Part shown: positions 7,926 through 10,683 of the stretch, in pieces
How positions within the stretch are numbered: the stretch's first letter is position 1
Layout of the letters: the number at the start of each line of letters is the position of its first letter
Made by a program: the position numbers and the translations under genes
Assembly (NCBI GenBank): GCA_032353305.1
Contig: JAUCNG010396589.1
Span: 1 to 10,683 of the forward strand
Origin: Cephalothrix spiralis
Taxonomy: Eukaryota; Nemertea; Palaeonemertea; Archinemertea; Cephalotrichidae
Direction: 5' to 3'
DNA: 10,683 bases
Notes under the pieces: model-generated
Database searches by the model: none
The model's input: the letters and a program-made list of their open reading frames with translations, nothing else
Told to the model about the DNA's origin: nothing

Positions 7926-8021
7926 AACATTATCATTACAACACCTGTAGAAGAATAGAAGTATTAGATAGAGATCCCATAAGAACTAGATATGTAGAAC
8001 GGCAGACCTTTACCAGGTCTG

Positions 8022-8531
8022 TTACAGTTCCAATCAAGGTCTCATAGAGGAGGTCCAACATCTTCAGCTTTGTATAGATCAGAGGTTCATTGGATAGTTG
8101 ATTGACGGCTTAATGGTTTTCCTTATGATAATAATGTATTTAATGTATCCTGCCCTAACCTAACCCTTTCTCTCACGAGCAAAACATATGGTGCTGTCAC
8201 TCAGTTATCCAACTAACCTCATACCGATATGATAGACCTTTCAACTATGTGACCTTGTTCCAATCCATTATCATAAAAGGTGGAAAAGGGTTTAGGCACG
8301 CCAAGATACCGGACGTTTTTAAATTTTCTACGCCAAAGACATTACCTCAAAATGTCAGTACGCCGAGATAGAAACAACTAAATTACACGACGATGAAAGT
8401 ATGCCGAAATTATTTAAACAAAAAATAATAATACACATGCACTATGAAAGTCATGTACGCGCATCTTGAATAACAGTTGGTTTTATTTGATTTTTTGCCG
8501 ATTTATTAACATAGAATTGTATTTTTTTAAT
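8022..8531. other. 5' intron stretch, nothing recognised
   Basis: No coding frame, RNA or clear mobile element was identified. Two similar motifs (ACGCCAAGATA near 8297 and ACGCCGAGATA near 8351) are too short to call a repeat family. Confidence 0.4.
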
Positions 8532-8990
8532 GGATAGCTCATAAAAAATAGTATCTCTATACCTGAAGTGATTTTTATTTTTCTCTAAATTCAATATTTA
8601 CGCAGCTAGTGGCCAAAAACCTCATTTTTTGACCTTAGGGCCAACTCTGTCTCCTCTTAGGGTTTTGATCGCAGGTTAATGACACTTATATATAAGCTTC
8701 ATTAGAACATAGGCTACATTGTACGATGAGTTTGCAACGAAATTTCAATTAGGGGCCGAGCTTATTAACTTCGGCCTGGAGGTCGAGGTCAAAAATGAAA
8801 GTCATAGAGAGTTTAATTTATTGGATAGCTTATGAAATTCTATGAACCAAGGATTTTTTTTCTATAGTTCATATTTACAGCGTTAGGACAGTCACAAAGG
8901 GCAAAAAAGTCGTCGTATTTTAAAGGATAGCTCATAAAAACATAATCTTTTACAATTTAAAAACTTTGTATGTGATACCTGAAGATAACA
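8532..8990 (+). repeat. Degenerate interspersed repeat with GGATAGCTCATAAAA motif
   Basis: GGATAGCTCATAAAA occurs at 8532 and 8935, with a variant GGATAGCTTATGAAA at 8823. Associated blocks recur: TACCTGAAG (about 8559 and 8979) and a TTTTTCTNTA...CATATTTAC stretch (about 8578 and 8858). The copies are irregularly spaced (291 and 112 bp), suggesting an old, eroded repeat unit rather than a satellite. Confidence 0.5.
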
Positions 8991-9032
8991 AGCAATAAAG
9001 GTTTACTTTTTGATACGGCGTATAAATAACAA

Positions 9033-9144
9033 TATAGATCTACGTTCAGTTGAGCAGTACATTTTGAGCCTCAGTTGAATTGGCACATCTACAAGTGATA
9101 TTTTAGCTTTTACGGTGTAAAATACATCAGTATAGATCTACATT
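9033..9144 (+). repeat. Short direct repeat TATAGATCTAC
   Basis: TATAGATCTACGTT at 9033 and TATAGATCTACATT at 9131 are 98 bp apart. Nothing else in the 8990-9490 stretch is recognisable. It is AT-rich and is assumed to be 5' intron or upstream flank of DNAJB9. Confidence 0.35.
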
Positions 9145-9558
9145 AATTATTGTTTTCTGATCGTTGATCTAATGTTGGCGGCCTAACCTACTGTCTCAGT
9201 TAGATTAACAATTGATCTTTTCAGTGTGCATGATGACAAGTCATAATTTCCAGAGTCATTACAAAAATTGAGTCAATTGATTCAATCATTTGTCACATAA
9301 TGTTTTTATGTACCTTTCAAAACTTCAAAAGATATTATGCATATAAATATGGTATTAATTAATTCTATTCAATATTTATATAATTTATGGCGCAAAAATA
9401 TAATTAGGCAAGCACTCTTTAATAACAACAAAAAGTACATGTACTTAGGTTTTCAAAAATGCACCAATTTCTTATCTTATTTTTTATTAAAATACTGTAC
9501 AGGGACTTTAATTGTCCAAACATTAATTGGTCAACATTATCTGTAAACCAATTGCCTC

Positions 9559-9760
9559 TCGTGAACGTAATGAAACTATGCAGAAAACTGACCAAACTTT
9601 GAAGGAGAAGGGCCTTCCCGGTCTTGATAATGTTGTGAAATAAGAATATCGTAAAGATAAAGACGCCATGTCCGGTGCCTGTTCTGGACACCCGAACAGT
9701 GAAATTTCTTTTCTCTTTGTTTTTATAAAAAATGAAATAAATTATCAATTATAAAAACAA
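9559..9760 (+). pseudogene. Short retrocopy-like insert with poly(A) signal and 9-bp flanking repeats
   Basis: The segment interrupts the LINE endonuclease and is bounded by the direct repeat AATTGCCTC (9550-9558 and 9761-9769). It reads as plausible coding sequence at its left end (SRERNETMQKTDQTLKEKGL, then PGLDNVVK and TAA at 9637-9639), then AATAAA at 9736-9741 and an A-rich end (ATAAAAACAA) 10 nt later. This geometry fits a 5'-truncated reverse-transcribed mRNA or SINE-like insert. I do not recognise the peptide, and the source gene is unknown. Confidence 0.45.
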
Positions 9761-9971
9761 AATTGCCTCAGATAGGAAGTCCAACAAGCTCTGAGTGATC
9801 TCTTAGTCAATCATGGGCTGACCCAGATGCAACATGAGCCAACCCGTGAAAATAATATCCTTGATTCTCTCTCTCATCCGCTCCAAAAGAACATTGATCA
9901 TGGCGAATGAACACAGAGAAAGGCAGTTAGATTTATAACAGGTGAATACAGGATTAGAACTGAATAAGGAG

Positions 9972-10172
9972 TACCGTAAACCTGGGTAACATTGGACAGT
10001 CAATTTTGTCCCATTTGCAAAAGAACCACCCGATGTTTTTTTTCTCATATGATTAGAACTCTTCTTGTTCTAATCATACAGGGAAAAAAACATAGGGTGG
10101 TTTTTTTGCAAATGGGACAAAATTGACTGTCCAATGTTACCCGCAAGTTCAATGTTACCCTGGTTTACGGTA
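9972..10172. mobile_element. Fold-back MITE at a TA target
   Basis: Arms from CCGTAAACCTGGGTAACATT (9974 onward) and their inverted copy (to 10170) match almost perfectly for about 90 bp. They close over a small loop between TATGATTAGAAC and GTTCTAATCATA. TA dinucleotides flank the arms (9972-9973 and 10171-10172). Removing the element plus one TA joins the LINE relic in frame (GV then LSMLSRS). That supports TA duplication, as made by Tc1/mariner-type transposases; the family is not proven. The right arm has an extra block because CAATGTTACCC occurs twice there. There is no coding capacity. High arm identity suggests a young insertion or self-repair of the hairpin. Confidence 0.8.
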
Positions 10173-10260
10173 CTCAGCATGCTCAGTAGATCTTAATATA
10201 GGGTTCATTCAAAAAATCAAAATGCGAAATGGTCTTAAAATTCTCCAAAAATCATATTAA

Positions 10261-10683
10261 ATTTATTTCTCTGGTACAACAAATTACTAAAAATGTATTA
10301 TATTCTATTTTTACTGGCATTGCATGCAAAAATGCAAAGAAAAAAACAATTTAGAAATCGTAGAATTATTGAGGCCCTATTCATGTTTTGCGACGAACAG
10401 GATGAGGCCTAAAAATTGACATTTTGCTTTAAAGCTAAATTTAAAACTGGGGCTTTATCCAGGACGAGACGACGAACCTTCTGGCAACTGCGACAAATTT
10501 GAAAATTGGCCTATATAATTTTCTAATATAAAAACTGAAAATTTTTCCTCACCTCGCTTTGCTTGGCTCCATATTAGAATATTGGTTACTTTGTTGAAAG
10601 AGGGCCCAAAAAAATGTAAGGCATTTTTCTGTTAGCTCTTGATTCCTTTACAGCTAGGTGATAATAGAAATTGTGTCAAATAT
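10261..10683. other. Right-edge stretch, unassigned; possible minus-strand splice donor at 10552
   Basis: On the minus strand GCAAAGCGAG|GTGAGG at 10553/10552 is a good donor. It could end an untranslated DNAJB9 first exon or belong to something else; nothing else confirms an exon. GCGACGAAC-type motifs recur (near 10390 and 10467) without a clear repeat structure. Confidence 0.25.

Larger units (their letters stand above)
9492..10260 (+). pseudogene. Decayed non-LTR retrotransposon with endonuclease and RT C-terminal remnants
   Basis: The plus strand encodes DFNCPNINWSTLSVN (9504-9548), matching the GDFNxPxIxW motif of LINE AP-type endonucleases. After an insert it resumes with QQALSDLLVNHGLTQMQHEP (9782-9841) followed by TRENNILD, typical of the same endonuclease a little further on. 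After a TGA at 9908-9910 the same frame gives TQRKAVRFITGEYR (9911-9952), matching the QRRAARFVTxDY motif near the C-terminus of LINE reverse transcriptases. Past the MITE, GVLSMLSRS continues in frame. The central RT domain is therefore deleted. There is also a one-base frame shift near 9770-9780 and a TAA at 9965-9967. Motifs are from family memory. The downstream limit is approximate. Confidence 0.7.

Noticed and set aside
7901-7936. Upstream in-frame ATG at 7936 extending the DNAJB9 N-terminus by 12 residues
   Set aside because: The extension is the T-rich tract and CAG of a splice acceptor, so it is intronic.
8003-8021. Hairpin CAGACCT-TTACC-AGGTCTG as a regulatory RNA structure
   Set aside because: Only 7-bp arms in intronic or upstream sequence, with nothing to tie it to function.
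7637-8047. 136-codon plus-strand open frame over the first coding exon
   Set aside because: It is antisense to the J-domain exon and shows no recognisable protein.
9803-10048. 81-codon minus-strand open frame
   Set aside because: It spans the LINE relic in antisense and half of the fold-back MITE, so it is not a gene.

Overview
This window looks like invertebrate metazoan nuclear DNA. It is AT-rich and gene-sparse, with one spliced gene whose introns carry several generations of decayed transposable elements. I cannot name the phylum from sequence alone. There is no operon structure, no ribosome-binding-site-led gene, no CRISPR array and no rRNA.

The one gene I am confident of is on the minus strand: an ER-lumenal J-domain co-chaperone of the DNAJB9/ERdj4 type. 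Its coding exons are 7900-7672, 6939-6550 and 1765-1689. They join with consensus splice sites and matching phases into a 231-residue protein. It has a hydrophobic N-terminal signal, a J domain with HPD at residues 55-57, a long Gly/Phe/Asp-rich middle, and a C-terminal two-cysteine tail typical of the family. The tail is encoded by a tiny exon 4.8 kb downstream of the previous one. An acceptor at 7908 lies 7 nt before the start codon, so there is also a 5' UTR intron, and the untranslated first exon and promoter lie further right or outside the window. The 3' UTR runs leftward from 1688, with a plausible poly(A) signal at 1035-1044.

Reading right to left in gene direction, the 5' intron (about 7908 rightward) holds degenerate repeats and a plus-strand non-LTR retrotransposon relic (about 9492-10260). 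That relic was later hit by a short 3' retrocopy-like insert (9559-9760, 9-bp flanking repeats) and by a near-perfect fold-back MITE at a TA dinucleotide (9974-10170). The 732-bp second intron holds a minus-strand relic of another retroelement's C-terminal tail. It is split by a perfect 30-bp palindrome flanked by a 9-bp duplication. The 4784-bp third intron holds a Mutator-like MITE with about 90-bp inverted repeats and a 9-bp target duplication (1831-2526), a tRNA-derived SINE (about 3336-3611), three further inverted-repeat elements (3687-3792, 4610-4846, 5562-5713), a two-copy tandem duplication (4223-4437) and one unexplained basic reading frame with an acceptor site (5359-5229).

I found no convincing new multi-gene system. 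The most unusual signals are the palindrome with its 9-bp duplication, the nested insertions whose removal restores or nearly restores old reading frames, and the phase-compatible possible alternative terminal exon inside intron 3.
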